Source: Gemmatimonadota bacterium (GTDB lineage: Bacteria > Gemmatimonadota > Gemmatimonadetes > Longimicrobiales > Gaopeijiaceae). From it: a DNA stretch of 64,000 nt. Below, one piece after another: positions 7,934-17,371 of this stretch (position 1 is the stretch's first letter; each line of letters starts with the position of its first letter). A program made the position numbers and the translations under genes. The notes beneath the pieces were generated by a model, which did no database searches, was not told the DNA's origin, and was given only the letters and a program-made list of their open reading frames with translations. The stretch is from contig SKKN01000023.1 in NCBI GenBank assembly GCA_007121455.1, forward strand, positions 62,001 to 126,000, given 5' to 3'.

Positions 7934-8680
7934 ATGCGTAGTCATGGACCGGACAGACCTTCGATCGTGGCCTCCGTCGTCACCCACATCGCGATCCTCG
8001 CGGGGGTATGGTGGCTACAGAGCCAGGCTCCGGATCAGGTCGAGTTCGAGACCTTTCAGATCGAAGTCGTGACCCTGGCCCAACTCGAGCCGACGCCGGA
8101 GACGGCCACGCCCGAGGTGCCGGTGGAGACGATCGACCCTCCCGAGCCGGAACCGATCCAGGAGGAGCTTCCCCCTCCGCCCGAGCCCGAGCCCGAACCG
8201 GAGCCGCCGCCGCCCGAACCGGAGCCGGAACCCGAGCCCGAGCCTCCGCCGCCCGAGCCGGAGCCCGAGCCGGAGCCGGAGCCGCAAAGGGAGACGCCCC
8301 CGACCCCGCCCGACGCGGAGGTCGCGGAGGAAACGACTCCCGAGGACATCCGGGTGCGGATGGAGGGGCTCCGTCGCGACTTCCCGGTGTACTACGAGAA
8401 CATCATTCGCCAGATTAATCGGTGCTTCCGGTGGCGAGGTGCTGGAAACTGGGTCGCCGTGGTTCAGTTCGAGATCCAGGCGGACGGCACGGTACCGGCG
8501 AGGACGATCCGCGTGGCTCAGCCATCGGGGAACGTCTCCTTCGATATCGAGGCCGAGGGTGCGGTCGAGTGCGCGGGAGGCGAGGGACGCTTTGGGCCGC
8601 TTCCACCGGAGCTTCCCTGGGACGCCCTTCCGATCCGATTCACCTTCTCCCCTGGCGGGGAGCAGGACCTCCAATTCTGA
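7934..8680 (+). CDS. TolA/TonB-like energy transducer with Pro-Glu rod
   Basis: A 248-aa protein in the tolA position. It has a single N-terminal membrane anchor (about residues 9-27), a long rigid Pro-Glu region (about residues 80-118), and a C-terminal domain of about 100 residues. That domain starts 'VYYENIIRQINRCFRW' and matches the TolA/TonB C-terminal fold ('y...i...i...w'). Two cysteines in it (RCFRW and VECAGG) could form the disulfide seen in TolA domain III. The rod is Pro-Glu as in TonB, rather than the Ala-Lys helix of enterobacterial TolA. It is predicted to link TolQR to TolB and Pal across the periplasm. Confidence 0.86.
   Translation: MRSHGPDRPSIVASVVTHIAILAGVWWLQSQAPDQVEFETFQIEVVTLAQLEPTPETATPEVPVETIDPPEPEPIQEELPPPPEPEPEPEPPPPEPEPEPEPEPPPPEPEPEPEPEPQRETPPTPPDAEVAEETTPEDIRVRMEGLRRDFPVYYENIIRQINRCFRWRGAGNWVAVVQFEIQADGTVPARTIRVAQPSGNVSFDIEAEGAVECAGGEGRFGPLPPELPWDALPIRFTFSPGGEQDLQF
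8172..8285 (+). repeat. Pro-Glu coding repeat in the tolA-like gene
   Basis: In-frame, imperfect tandem repeats of CCC/CCG-GAG/GAA codons encode (EP)n blocks broken by PPPP, about three times. This is a low-complexity tract prone to length change by slippage in 6-base steps. It also causes long spurious ORFs in other frames. Confidence 0.85.
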
Positions 8681-8694
8681 GGCCGAGGAGTACG

Positions 8695-10098
8695 ATGCGC
8701 CTACTACGAGTCGAGCGGACCGCCGCCCTCCCCTTCATGGCGCTGCTGGCCGTCCTGATCCTCCTCCCCTCGGGGCCGGTCGAGGCACAGGATGTCGAGC
8801 GCTTCCCCGGCGTGAGCCTGGGCCTCACGTACGAAGCCCGGTACCGGCCTCCCATCGCGATCCTGCCGTTCACGGGACGATTTGGAGGTCAGGAGGTCGC
8901 GTCAAGGGTCGAATCGATCATCTCCCGCGACCTCCGCTACTCGAACCGCTTCGTGGTCGTCGACTCGCTTCCAGATGGGATCGTGGGCTCGGAGGTCGAC
9001 TGGGGGCTCTGGGACGACATGGGGGTCGACTGGGTTCTCACGGGCCGGGTCGAAGGATCGGGTCAAGGGTATGTTCTCGTTCTAGAACTTCACGACGTGG
9101 TCTTCAGGGAAGTCGCGGAAGAGGGCCGCTTCACGATTCCGGAGGCGGCATCCGACCGCTTTCGAATGGCCTCCCACATCGCCTCCGATGGGGTGGTTCA
9201 ATGGGTGTTCGACGAGCCGGGGATGGCGGCGAGCCGGATTCTCTTCTCCAGGATCGGTGAGGATGGAAACCAGGACCTCTGGGCGATCGACTCGGATGGC
9301 GAGAACCTTCGCCGAGTGACGAATCACCGGACGGTCAGTCTCTCGCCGGAGTGGTCACCGGATGGCCGAAGGGTCGTGTATACGGCCTACAAGACGGGGC
9401 TTCCGAGAATCTACGAGATGGACCTCGACACAGGTCGGGAGAAGAAAGTACCGGCGGTGCGCTCGGGAGATTACATTACGCCGAGCTATCATCCGGATGG
9501 TGACAGGATCGCCTTCTCGATCGTGGGAGGCGGGCAAAGCGGAATCTACCTGTACGACCTCGAACGGGAGTGTTGTCTCGAGAACCTGATCGAAGGGCGT
9601 TGGGAGGACATTTCGCCCAGCTTCTCTCCGGATGGAAGCCGGATTACGTTCAACTCGAATCGACTCGGTCTGGGTGTCCCCCAGATCTACACGATGTCGG
9701 CAAACGGCGGCGAGCCCCGGCTCCTCTCCCCCTTCATCTACGGGAGTCCGAGCTACTTCACCTCGCCGGACTGGTCTGGAGTGGGAGACCGGATCGCATT
9801 CCACGGCCGGGCGGAGCGGGGCCAGCCGTACCAGATTCTGGTGGCGGAAGTGGGTGCCGGGAACAACCGGGTGGTTCAGCTCACCTTCGACGGGCGGAAC
9901 GAGGATCCCAGCTGGGCTCCCGACGGGCGCCACCTCGTGGTAGCGGGGGAGCGAAGCTGGGGACGGGGGCTTTTCGTCGTCGATGCGGTGACCGGGAACG
10001 TCCGACAGCTCCTGACGGGAGTTCGGGCCCAGCTACCTTCCTGGTCTCCCTCGCTGGCGCCGAAGGTAGAGGCGGAGCTCCGGGCGAGCGGATCGTGA
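8695..10098 (+). CDS. tolB: TolB, periplasmic beta-propeller of Tol-Pal
   Basis: A 467-aa exported protein. The ATG at 8695 follows GAGGAG and begins a signal peptide ending near 'GPVEAQ'. An N-terminal alpha/beta domain ('IAILPFTGRFGGQEVASRVESI') precedes a beta-propeller built of repeated 'WSPDGRRVVYTA', 'SFSPDGSRITFNS' and 'SWAPDGRHLVVAG' blades (PD40 repeats). TolB binds Pal at the outer membrane and the TolA C-terminus. The start lies 14 bases after the tolA-like stop, with pal and cpoB next. Confidence 0.95.
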   Translation: MRLLRVERTAALPFMALLAVLILLPSGPVEAQDVERFPGVSLGLTYEARYRPPIAILPFTGRFGGQEVASRVESIISRDLRYSNRFVVVDSLPDGIVGSEVDWGLWDDMGVDWVLTGRVEGSGQGYVLVLELHDVVFREVAEEGRFTIPEAASDRFRMASHIASDGVVQWVFDEPGMAASRILFSRIGEDGNQDLWAIDSDGENLRRVTNHRTVSLSPEWSPDGRRVVYTAYKTGLPRIYEMDLDTGREKKVPAVRSGDYITPSYHPDGDRIAFSIVGGGQSGIYLYDLERECCLENLIEGRWEDISPSFSPDGSRITFNSNRLGLGVPQIYTMSANGGEPRLLSPFIYGSPSYFTSPDWSGVGDRIAFHGRAERGQPYQILVAEVGAGNNRVVQLTFDGRNEDPSWAPDGRHLVVAGERSWGRGLFVVDAVTGNVRQLLTGVRAQLPSWSPSLAPKVEAELRASGS

Positions 10099-10130
10099 CG
10101 CCATCGGGCGAGGTAGAAACTCCCCAGCCA

Positions 10131-10159
10131 TTGCATGAGATCACCGGATTTCGTATATG
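10131..10159 (+). promoter_or_regulatory. Promoter upstream of pal
   Basis: TTGCAT (10131-10136) and TATATG (10154-10159) with a 17-base spacer lie in the 170-base tolB-pal gap. The start is predicted near 10166. This would let the abundant lipoprotein Pal be made above the level of the TolQRAB message. Confidence 0.45.
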
Positions 10160-10268
10160 GCCTAACGTCCTTTCCCGGAATCGGACGCAGGGGAGGCCGG
10201 AGTAGACGCGGCCAGCCCGCGTTGAAGCGTAGGGGATGGCTCAGGTACCTTTTAACCCAGGAGTAGTG

Positions 10269-10832
10269 ATGATGCACTCCCGTCTCATTCTGGTTGCGTT
10301 CCTCGTTGCCAGCGTTCCGCTTACGGCATGCCGGCGGGAACAGCCGCCGCCGCCACCCCCTCCCGCCGAAGAGACGACGAGCGAGCCGGCGCCCCAGGAG
10401 GATCGGGATGACGACGAAGCGCGCCGTGCGGCCGAGGAGCGTGCTCGTGCGGTCGCCGAAGCGCGCGGTGCCCTCGAACAGCGGGTCCACTTCGACTACG
10501 ACGAGTCGACGATCCGACCGGACACGGAGCGGATCCTCCTCGAGAAGGTCGAAATTCTCCAGGCGAGTCCGGACGTTCGCCTCCGGATCGAAGGGCACTG
10601 CGACGAGCGAGGATCGGTGGAGTACAACCTCGCGCTCGGAAACCGGAGAGCCGAAGCGGTCCGGCAGTTTCTCGTGAACTACGGGATTGACGAGAGCCGC
10701 CTCGAAACCGTGTCGTACGGCCAGGAGCGCCCGCTCGTAGCCGAGAGCAACGAGAGTGCGTGGGCGCAGAACCGGCGTGCGGAGTTCATCGTGACTGCCG
10801 GTGGGGATCAGATCAATCCGCCGAGCGAGTGA
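10269..10832 (+). CDS. pal: Pal, peptidoglycan-associated lipoprotein
   Basis: An outer-membrane lipoprotein of 187 aa with the lipobox 'PLTAC' (C21), followed by a poly-Pro stretch and an acidic linker. The C-terminal OmpA-like domain (about residues 75-180) has 'VHFDYDESTIRPDT', 'IEGHCDERGSVEYNLALGNRRAE' and 'NRRAEF', the peptidoglycan (diaminopimelate) binding signature. AGGAG lies just upstream of a GTG-ATG-ATG string; I use the ATG at 10269, and the next at 10272 is equally possible. The gene belongs to the Tol-Pal operon. Confidence 0.95.
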   Translation: MMHSRLILVAFLVASVPLTACRREQPPPPPPPAEETTSEPAPQEDRDDDEARRAAEERARAVAEARGALEQRVHFDYDESTIRPDTERILLEKVEILQASPDVRLRIEGHCDERGSVEYNLALGNRRAEAVRQFLVNYGIDESRLETVSYGQERPLVAESNESAWAQNRRAEFIVTAGGDQINPPSE

Positions 10833-10873
10833 CTCCGGCAGAAAATCCGGAATGAAACGGGAGTAATGCAGTG

Positions 10874-11737
10874 ATGAAGGTTGAGGGTGCGGAGGCGATG
10901 AGTGGGCTGCCCGCGAGGCGTCCCGGCGGGGATAGCTCCTATGGGGCGTTCTTGCGTCGCATAGGGCCAGGGGTTCGGCTCCTCATCGTCTCCGTCCTTC
11001 TCCTCCCGCTCGTGGCGTGTGCCACGAAGCGGGATGTGCGTGACCTGCAGGAGGAAATGCGGGCCGTGGCCGAGCGCCAGCACGAGCTTCTCGTCGAGCT
11101 GGAGCGCCTCCATTGGATGGCTCAAGACACGCTTCGCCAGCAATCCCGGAACTTCACGGCCCTCCGGGGAGAGTTGAATCAAAGAATCCTCGATGTCCAG
11201 GACCAGGTGATCGAGCTTCAGGCCCTCACCGGACAGAGCCAGCAGGTTCTGGCCGGCCTACGGGACCAGCTCGAAACGCAGCGACGTCAGGTCACGCAGC
11301 CGGCGCAGCAATCCCCATGGGACTGGGAAGCGGATGACCCGGGCGGAGTGGATCCGGGTGGAGCGGGAGCCGCGGAGCTGTACAATGCCGCGGTGACGCA
11401 GTTCAACCGCGGGGCCCTCGGCACCGCGACCCGCAGGTTCGAGGAGTTCCTCGAACGATTTTCGGGGCACCGCCTGGCCCCCGATGCACGGTACTTTCTG
11501 GCGGATATCCTCGCCCAGGAGGGACGCACGGGAGAGGCGATCGACGCATTCCTCCGGATCCAGGAGCTCCATCCCACCGCGAGTCGCGTACCGGAGGCTC
11601 TCTACAGGGTCGGCGTTCTCTATCTCGAGGACGGCGACTCCGAGTTGGCCGAGGAGTATCTGGAGCGGGTGGTGAATACCTACCCCGACACCGAGGCGGC
11701 GGAACGGGCCGAGGAGCGCCTCCAGGACCTCCCATGA
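10874..11737 (+). CDS. cpoB: CpoB/YbgF-like Tol-Pal coordinator, lipoprotein with TPRs
   Basis: A 287-aa protein immediately after pal, the standard ybgF/cpoB position. A hydrophobic stretch ends in 'LPLVAC' (lipobox), so unlike periplasmic E. coli CpoB it is probably a lipoprotein. A coiled coil (about residues 55-140, heptads rich in Gln, Leu, Glu and Arg) leads to three C-terminal TPR units ('LYNAAVTQFNRGALGTATR', 'ARYFLADILAQEGRTGEA', 'ALYRVGVLYLEDGDSEL'). CpoB links Tol-Pal energy use to septal wall synthesis. Alternative starts are GTG 10871 or ATG 10898, which would shorten an unusually long pre-signal region. Confidence 0.88.
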   Translation: MKVEGAEAMSGLPARRPGGDSSYGAFLRRIGPGVRLLIVSVLLLPLVACATKRDVRDLQEEMRAVAERQHELLVELERLHWMAQDTLRQQSRNFTALRGELNQRILDVQDQVIELQALTGQSQQVLAGLRDQLETQRRQVTQPAQQSPWDWEADDPGGVDPGGAGAAELYNAAVTQFNRGALGTATRRFEEFLERFSGHRLAPDARYFLADILAQEGRTGEAIDAFLRIQELHPTASRVPEALYRVGVLYLEDGDSELAEEYLERVVNTYPDTEAAERAEERLQDLP

Positions 11738-11772
11738 GCGGTGTACCGGCTTCGCCGCGGCGATGACTTCCG

Positions 11773-12270
11773 ATGCGCTGCCCCGAATGCGATTCCATGG
11801 AGAACCGGGTGGTCGACACCCGAACCAGCCGCGGAGGGCGCGCGGTTCGGAGGCGTCGGGAGTGCACTTCCTGCGGCACTCGCTTCACCACATACGAATA
11901 TGTCGAGGAGCGCCCGATTCAGGTGCTGAAGCGGGAGGGCAATACCGAGGAGTTCGATCGGCAGAAGCTGATTCGGAGTCTCGAGGTGGCCTGCGCCAAG
12001 CGCCCTGTTCCCGCCTCCGAGGTGGAGGCGATCGTGGAGGAGATCGAGGACCGTCTCTCTCGTCAGGCCGGCGTGGAGGTCCCCACCTCCGAAATTGGTG
12101 AGCTCGTGATGGAGCGGCTGAAGCCGCTCGACCGGGTCGCGTACGTGCGCTTTGCGTCCGTCTACCGGAACTTCCAGGACGTGGATGAGTTTCAGGAATT
12201 CGTGGATGAGATGAACCTGCGGGGCAAGCGAGAGCTCCAGGCCCGAAATCAGGTGGAGTTTCCGTTCTGA
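11773..12270 (+). CDS. nrdR: NrdR, ribonucleotide reductase repressor
   Basis: A 165-aa regulator of the usual family size. It has an N-terminal zinc ribbon (C3, C6, C31, C34; 'MRCPECDS' and 'ECTSCGTRFTTYEY') and an ATP-cone domain (about residues 50-135, 'VLKREGNTEEFDRQKL'). NrdR senses ATP/dATP and represses nrd genes through NrdR boxes. I see no nrd genes in the window. It lies 35 bases after cpoB. Confidence 0.97.
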   Translation: MRCPECDSMENRVVDTRTSRGGRAVRRRRECTSCGTRFTTYEYVEERPIQVLKREGNTEEFDRQKLIRSLEVACAKRPVPASEVEAIVEEIEDRLSRQAGVEVPTSEIGELVMERLKPLDRVAYVRFASVYRNFQDVDEFQEFVDEMNLRGKRELQARNQVEFPF

Positions 12271-12318
12271 ACTACGGCTGCCTCCCGCCTTCGTTATCCC
12301 CTTCTTCCTTCCGGTTGA

Positions 12319-13122
12319 ATGCGCGGCAAACGCTCTGACTTCCAAGGAGAAATGCCCTTCCTGGACCACCTGGAAGAGCTCCGCTGGCGCATTCTGTGGA
12401 GCTTCCTCTCGGTGGGTGTGGGGACGGTCGTGGGATTTCTCATCGTCCAGTACCTGGGCGTCATGGAACTCCTCCTGCGGCCGATCCGGCCATTTCTGAA
12501 CGGGACGGAGCTGCTCTACTTCTCCCCGGCCACCCCCTTCTTCTTCGTCCTCAAGCTGTCGTTGATCATCGGGCTGATCTTCGCCTTCCCGATCGTCGTG
12601 TACCAGATCTGGGTCTTTCTCTCTCCGGCTCTGAAGCCGAACGAGAAGAAGATCATCATTCCGAGTCTATACTTCGGGCTCCTGCTCTTCGCCGCCGGGG
12701 TGGCTCTCGCTTACTTTGCGGTGCTTCCGCTCGCTCTCCGCTTCCTCATGGGCTTCCAGCAGGAGTTCCTGGAAGCGGCGATCGAGGCGGGGATGTACCT
12801 CGGCTTCGTGGTGCGTCTGCTCCTCGCCTTCGGGATCGTCTTCGAGCTCCCCGTTGTGGTGATGATCCTGTCCGCGATGGGGCTGATCACTCCGCAGTTC
12901 CTCAAGGAGAAGCGGCGGCACTCGATCGTTGCGGTGACGATCCTCGCGAGCATGCTCACCCCGGGAGACATCGCCTCCACGTTCATGATGATCGTGCCGA
13001 TGGTCGTTCTGTACGAGGTGAGCATCGTGCTCTCGCGGCTGATCCACCGGCGGAAGGAACAGGAAGAGGAGTCGCTGAAGCCCTCTACGGACCCGCCCTC
13101 AGGGGTCGTGGAAACGGGATGA
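12319..13122 (+). CDS. tatC: TatC, twin-arginine translocase core
   Basis: A 267-aa membrane protein with six hydrophobic segments. The start 'MPFLDHLEELRWRILW' carries the conserved TatC N-terminal 'F..HL.ELR.R' motif, and 'KPNEKKIIIPSLYFG' carries the conserved cytoplasmic loop. TatC is the signal-peptide receptor for folded-protein export. The likely partner tatA lies about 9 kb downstream at 22067, so the tat genes are split. Its stop overlaps the lptD start as ATGA. Confidence 0.96.
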   Translation: MRGKRSDFQGEMPFLDHLEELRWRILWSFLSVGVGTVVGFLIVQYLGVMELLLRPIRPFLNGTELLYFSPATPFFFVLKLSLIIGLIFAFPIVVYQIWVFLSPALKPNEKKIIIPSLYFGLLLFAAGVALAYFAVLPLALRFLMGFQQEFLEAAIEAGMYLGFVVRLLLAFGIVFELPVVVMILSAMGLITPQFLKEKRRHSIVAVTILASMLTPGDIASTFMMIVPMVVLYEVSIVLSRLIHRRKEQEEESLKPSTDPPSGVVETG

Positions 13123-16100
13123 TCGGGCGTCTGTGGGTCTCGGCCCTCGGGGGAGCGTTTCTCCTCGGGGCCGTCTCGCCGACCCCTGCGGCCGCCCACA
13201 TGGAGGTGCTCGCCGACACCGTCCAGGCCGCGGACACGGTGCGGAGTCGGGTGTTGGAGCGGGTGCAGCAGCGAGCCCGGCCCCTTTCCCGTGACTCTCT
13301 CATCGCGCAGGCGGAAGCGGGGCGGGACGCACGAAATGGCGAACCCCGACGGCAGGATGAAGCCACAGGCGGCGCGCCGGCGGACTCCACGATGGAAGTC
13401 CTGATGCGGCTCGAAGGCTACGACTTCTCCCAGTACGAGGGGCGCCGTGCGGACTTCGAAGCCGGAGAGCGGCGCCTTCTCCTTACGGGCGACGAGGAAC
13501 AAAAGGCGCGCTTCACGGGGGATGGTGCGGACCTGGAGGCCGACTCATCCATCGTCTACGACGAACGGACGGGTCGCGTCCGGACCGTAGGCGCCACCAC
13601 GTTGACCGCCGATCAGGCGGACCCGCTCACGAGTCGGACGATGATCTACGATCTCGCCGAGGGAAGGGGCTCCGCGAGGGAGGCCCGGACCGAGTACCGG
13701 GAGGGCGCCAACTGGATCGTGTGGGGAGAGCTCGACTCCGTCGACCGGGAGGAGGCGTGGATGAGTCGGGCCCGCTTCACCTCCTGCGACCATGAGGAGC
13801 CCCACTACTTCTTCCAGGCGAACGACATGAAGGTGATCCGCGAGAACGTGCTGGTCGCCCGCTCGGTCCGGATGTACCTCGCGGACGTCCCGATCGCATG
13901 GATTCCGTTCATCGCGCAGAACCTGGGCTCCGGTCGGGCGAGCGGGCTTCTCACTCCCCGTTTCTCGATGAACGACGTGGTACGCACTTCGGAGGGTCAA
14001 AACCGCAGGATCTCGAATCTCGGCTACTACTGGGCGATGAGCGAGTACTCCGACGCGGAGCTCGCCCTCGACTGGTTCAGTAACAACTACACCGCACTCA
14101 CCGGGGCCGTCCGGTATCGCTGGGCCCGCCAGTTCCTGGACGGGAGCCTTTCGTTTCGTCAGTTCTGGCGGGACACGGGGGGCCGGGAGCTGGCGTTCAA
14201 CACACAACACAACTGGGAGTACTCGGAGCGGACGCGCATGCATGCCCGGGGAAGCTACGCCTCGAGCTCGGATTTCGTCCGGGAACAGTCGTTCGACCCG
14301 CGGGAAACGACCCAGTCGATCGATTCCGAGGGGGGGCTGAGCCATCGCTTCGACTGGGGAAATCTCTCGCTGTCGGCGAACCGGCGGCAGTTCCTCTCCG
14401 ACGACCGAGTGGAGATGACGCTGCCGACCGCAAGCCTCAACCTCACGACCCGCACCCTCTTCGAGGCGCCTCCGACTCAGGCGGGCTGGTACAACAACCT
14501 GACGGTCTCCGCCAACACGAACTTCAGTCGTAGCAGCATGGTCCGGGAGCCGCAGACCGTCGATGACTTCCGGATCAGCCTGGCGGACCGCCTCCAGACA
14601 CGAGGGCGGGCGGGGCTCACCTTTGGCCTCGGCAGCTTCTCCTTCTCGAACCGGGTCGAGTACCAGGACCAGGTCTTCCGGGACCTTCCATCCGGATTGT
14701 TCCCCGAGACGCAGGGGAGCGCGGCGCGGCTTCTCACGCCTTGGTTCCAGGACGCACCTCCGCCGAACGGAGAGCTTCCGGTCTTCCGTGACATGGGCGA
14801 GTCGGAGATCGCCTGGAGTTCGTCCTTGAGCTATCAACAGAACTTCCTTGGATCGAGCACGTTCACGCCAAGCGTCAGCGTGGAGAACCGGTTCGCTCGG
14901 TCGGACACCGTTCCGGAGGCGATGGACAACTTCATCTCCTCACCGACCCGCGTCTCCTTCGGGGCCTCCGTCCGCACGGACGTGTACGGCTTCTACGACG
15001 GGTTCCGGGACTACGAGGCGATCCGCCACAAGCTGACACCCAACTTCCGGTATTCGTACGCTCCCGAGGTGACACCGACTGAACTCCAGGAGCGCGTCTT
15101 CGGGGCCCGCGGGAGCCGCGTCCGCAACGAGTTCACGGTTGGATTGAATCAGACCTTCGAGGCACGGATGCGGCCATCCGAGGATGATCCGGTCGAGGAG
15201 GCCCCCGTCGAAGAGGCTCCCGACGCGGTGGAGGGTGCGCTCCCCGAGGTGGACGCGGTGCCCGGCACGGACTTCGACGAGGAGGAGGACGAGGAGCCTG
15301 GGCTCCCACCGTTGACCACCTCCGCCTCGGGGGCCGCGGGAGATCCCGAGCGGCGCCCTCGTTCCGAGGTCGTGCGCCTCCTCTCCCTCCAGACCTCGGC
15401 GATCACATATGATCTGGTGGAGGCCGACTCGCTCGGGTACTTCATGGCCGGATTCAGGACGACCCGGCTTTCGAACCAGATCTCCTCCGACTTCCTTCGC
15501 GGACTGTCGCTTTCCGTCGAGCACGATCTCTTCGAGCCCCCGGCAGCGGAAGGGGAACGGCGAAGCTTTTCGCCCCATCTCTCCCAGATGAACTTCTCCT
15601 TCGACCTGAGCGATCGTTCGTCGATCGTTCGATTCCTCTACGATCGCCTCGGAATCGATCCCCGGGAGGACGACGAGGAGCCGGAGGAACTCGAGGATGA
15701 GGAGGATCCCTTCGAATCACGGGATGGCCCCGACACCTCCCGGATGCTTCCGGGCGAGCGGCGATCAACCGGGCTCGGAGTGTCGGGTTCGGAAGGCGGG
15801 TGGAACGCTCGTATCTCGTACTCCCTGCGGAGGCCTCGGGGGATCCGAACGCCGGGCGCGGCGAGCCCTTCCACGGCACAGATGATTCAGGGGAATTTGA
15901 GCTTTCGCCCGTCGCAGAACTGGAATGTGAGTTGGCGGACTTCCTACGACGTGGAGGAGAATCGCTTTCTGGATCACATGGTGCAGTTCCGCAGGGACCT
16001 CCATCGGTGGGAGGCGAACCTGGGCTTCCGGCAGACCGCGGTCGGAAACTGGAGCTTCGTCTTCGAGGTCTCCCTCATCGACAATCGGGACCTCCGTTTC

Positions 16101-16163
16101 GATCACCGACTCCGGAGCCGCGAAGGGCGATCGAGCCAGCTTCCGCTCGGCCTGGATCCCTGA
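13119..16163 (+). CDS. lptD: LptD-like LPS assembly outer-membrane protein
   Basis: A 1014-aa outer-membrane protein. The start ATG overlaps the tatC stop and begins a signal peptide ending near 'TPAAAH'. An OstA-like N-terminal domain (about residues 120-230) leads into the LptD signature 'ARFTSCDHEEPHYFFQANDM', 'MYLADVPIAWIPFIAQNLGS' and 'RASGLLTPRFS', followed by a large barrel of alternating aromatic strands. LptD inserts LPS into the outer leaflet. Two acidic, low-complexity insertions (about residues 685-745 and 850-880) probably form extracellular loops. The protein has one cysteine, so the inter-domain disulfides of E. coli LptD are impossible. Confidence 0.9.
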   Translation: MIGRLWVSALGGAFLLGAVSPTPAAAHMEVLADTVQAADTVRSRVLERVQQRARPLSRDSLIAQAEAGRDARNGEPRRQDEATGGAPADSTMEVLMRLEGYDFSQYEGRRADFEAGERRLLLTGDEEQKARFTGDGADLEADSSIVYDERTGRVRTVGATTLTADQADPLTSRTMIYDLAEGRGSAREARTEYREGANWIVWGELDSVDREEAWMSRARFTSCDHEEPHYFFQANDMKVIRENVLVARSVRMYLADVPIAWIPFIAQNLGSGRASGLLTPRFSMNDVVRTSEGQNRRISNLGYYWAMSEYSDAELALDWFSNNYTALTGAVRYRWARQFLDGSLSFRQFWRDTGGRELAFNTQHNWEYSERTRMHARGSYASSSDFVREQSFDPRETTQSIDSEGGLSHRFDWGNLSLSANRRQFLSDDRVEMTLPTASLNLTTRTLFEAPPTQAGWYNNLTVSANTNFSRSSMVREPQTVDDFRISLADRLQTRGRAGLTFGLGSFSFSNRVEYQDQVFRDLPSGLFPETQGSAARLLTPWFQDAPPPNGELPVFRDMGESEIAWSSSLSYQQNFLGSSTFTPSVSVENRFARSDTVPEAMDNFISSPTRVSFGASVRTDVYGFYDGFRDYEAIRHKLTPNFRYSYAPEVTPTELQERVFGARGSRVRNEFTVGLNQTFEARMRPSEDDPVEEAPVEEAPDAVEGALPEVDAVPGTDFDEEEDEEPGLPPLTTSASGAAGDPERRPRSEVVRLLSLQTSAITYDLVEADSLGYFMAGFRTTRLSNQISSDFLRGLSLSVEHDLFEPPAAEGERRSFSPHLSQMNFSFDLSDRSSIVRFLYDRLGIDPREDDEEPEELEDEEDPFESRDGPDTSRMLPGERRSTGLGVSGSEGGWNARISYSLRRPRGIRTPGAASPSTAQMIQGNLSFRPSQNWNVSWRTSYDVEENRFLDHMVQFRRDLHRWEANLGFRQTAVGNWSFVFEVSLIDNRDLRFDHRLRSREGRSSQLPLGLDP

Positions 16164-16176
16164 CAAGGCCCGCGTC

Positions 16177-17304
16177 ATGAGCGTCCGCACCCGTGCCTGT
16201 CTGCCGTTCCTTCTCGTCGGCCTCTGGGCCTGTGACGAAGCGAACTTCCTCACCCCCCGCGGTGAGCCGGCGCCCCCACGAGACCTACAGGGGCACTACT
16301 ACGCGGGGGCGGTCCACCTTTCCTGGGAACTCGATCCGGGCTGGAGGGACGATTCCTTTCGCGTGTATGGGAAGCGCACCACGGATCCGGACTACTTCAT
16401 GCTCGCGGAGGTGACGAGTTGCAGTGAAGGGGTCTGCGTCTATACGGATTTGAACATCCAGCCGCGCATTTCCTACGAATACTTCGTGGCGGCGGTGAAC
16501 CCCGACACTGGGTGGGAAACCTCCTCCGACCATGCGATCGAGGTGTTCGTGCCGGACCCGACGCCGCCCCCGGCTCCCGCCGAGGTCGAGGCGGTGGGGC
16601 TCGACGGAGTCCTCTACCTTCACTGGGCCGATGCCCAGCGCGATGCGGACGGTTTCGGGTTCTATCGGGTCTATCTCGCCGAGGGGGAGGGGGGCTCCAC
16701 CCTGTTGGGGGAAACGGACTCGGAGGGATTTGTCGACCTGCTCGTCCAGAATGGCTCCACGTATGCGTATTTCGTCACCTCCGTCGACGAGTTCGGGCAC
16801 GAGAGCGAGGGGAGCGTTTCCGTTTCGGCCACGCCACGGCCCGACTTCCATGGGGAGCTCATGTATGCCCACGGGGATGATCCGAGCCGGTCCGGATTTC
16901 GCTTCCAGGCCGCGGAGCTCGACGATCCGCTCCTTCCCGGCGACGCTCCGGATCGTGACTTTCGGCTGGAGTTCGATGAGGAGGGTTGGTGGATCGCCCC
17001 CGGCCCCGAAGCCGAGGTCCATCCGGAGGGGTTTTCCACGACGCAACTCCGCTGTGGGCCCGCGAGCGGAGCCTTCTGCGTCGACCTCCCCCGCGCACCT
17101 GCCTCCGGCTACTCGGGGAATCGGGTTCCGATCGCCGTCGGATACACCTTCGTCCTCCGGATGCAGACGGGTGAGGGGGAGTACCTCTACGGCGCGATCC
17201 GGGTCTCCCATCTGGGATTCGCGCAGGATGGAGCCCTGATGATTTTCGACTGGGTCTTCCAGCTTCAGCCTGAGAACCGGGACCTGGCCCCCCCCGCCCC
17301 TTGA
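16177..17304 (+). CDS. Putative lipoprotein with two fibronectin type III-like domains
   Basis: A 375-aa exported protein with a short signal peptide ending 'VGLWAC' (probable lipid-modified C19). Residues about 30-125 and 128-222 look like two Fn3 domains, with 'PPRDLQGHYYAGAVHLSWE' and 'PAEVEAVGLDGVLYLHWAD' opening strands and 'YFVAAVNPDTGWE' and 'YFVTSVDEFGHES' closing strands. The last 150 residues are unrecognised and contain two cysteines. It sits 13 bases after lptD and is probably co-transcribed. It is likely a surface or periplasmic lipoprotein. No enzyme motif is seen. Confidence 0.75.
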   Translation: MSVRTRACLPFLLVGLWACDEANFLTPRGEPAPPRDLQGHYYAGAVHLSWELDPGWRDDSFRVYGKRTTDPDYFMLAEVTSCSEGVCVYTDLNIQPRISYEYFVAAVNPDTGWETSSDHAIEVFVPDPTPPPAPAEVEAVGLDGVLYLHWADAQRDADGFGFYRVYLAEGEGGSTLLGETDSEGFVDLLVQNGSTYAYFVTSVDEFGHESEGSVSVSATPRPDFHGELMYAHGDDPSRSGFRFQAAELDDPLLPGDAPDRDFRLEFDEEGWWIAPGPEAEVHPEGFSTTQLRCGPASGAFCVDLPRAPASGYSGNRVPIAVGYTFVLRMQTGEGEYLYGAIRVSHLGFAQDGALMIFDWVFQLQPENRDLAPPAP

Positions 17305-17371
17305 GGGCAACTTGCTCGAAGGTCGTTTCCGTTCCCTCGGGTTCCCTTGCTTCCCTGCGTTCCGCGGTTTC

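Noticed and set aside
8015-8674. Minus-strand frames with Leu-Arg or Ser-Gly repeats
   Set aside because: These are shadows of the Pro-Glu coding repeat in the tolA-like gene.
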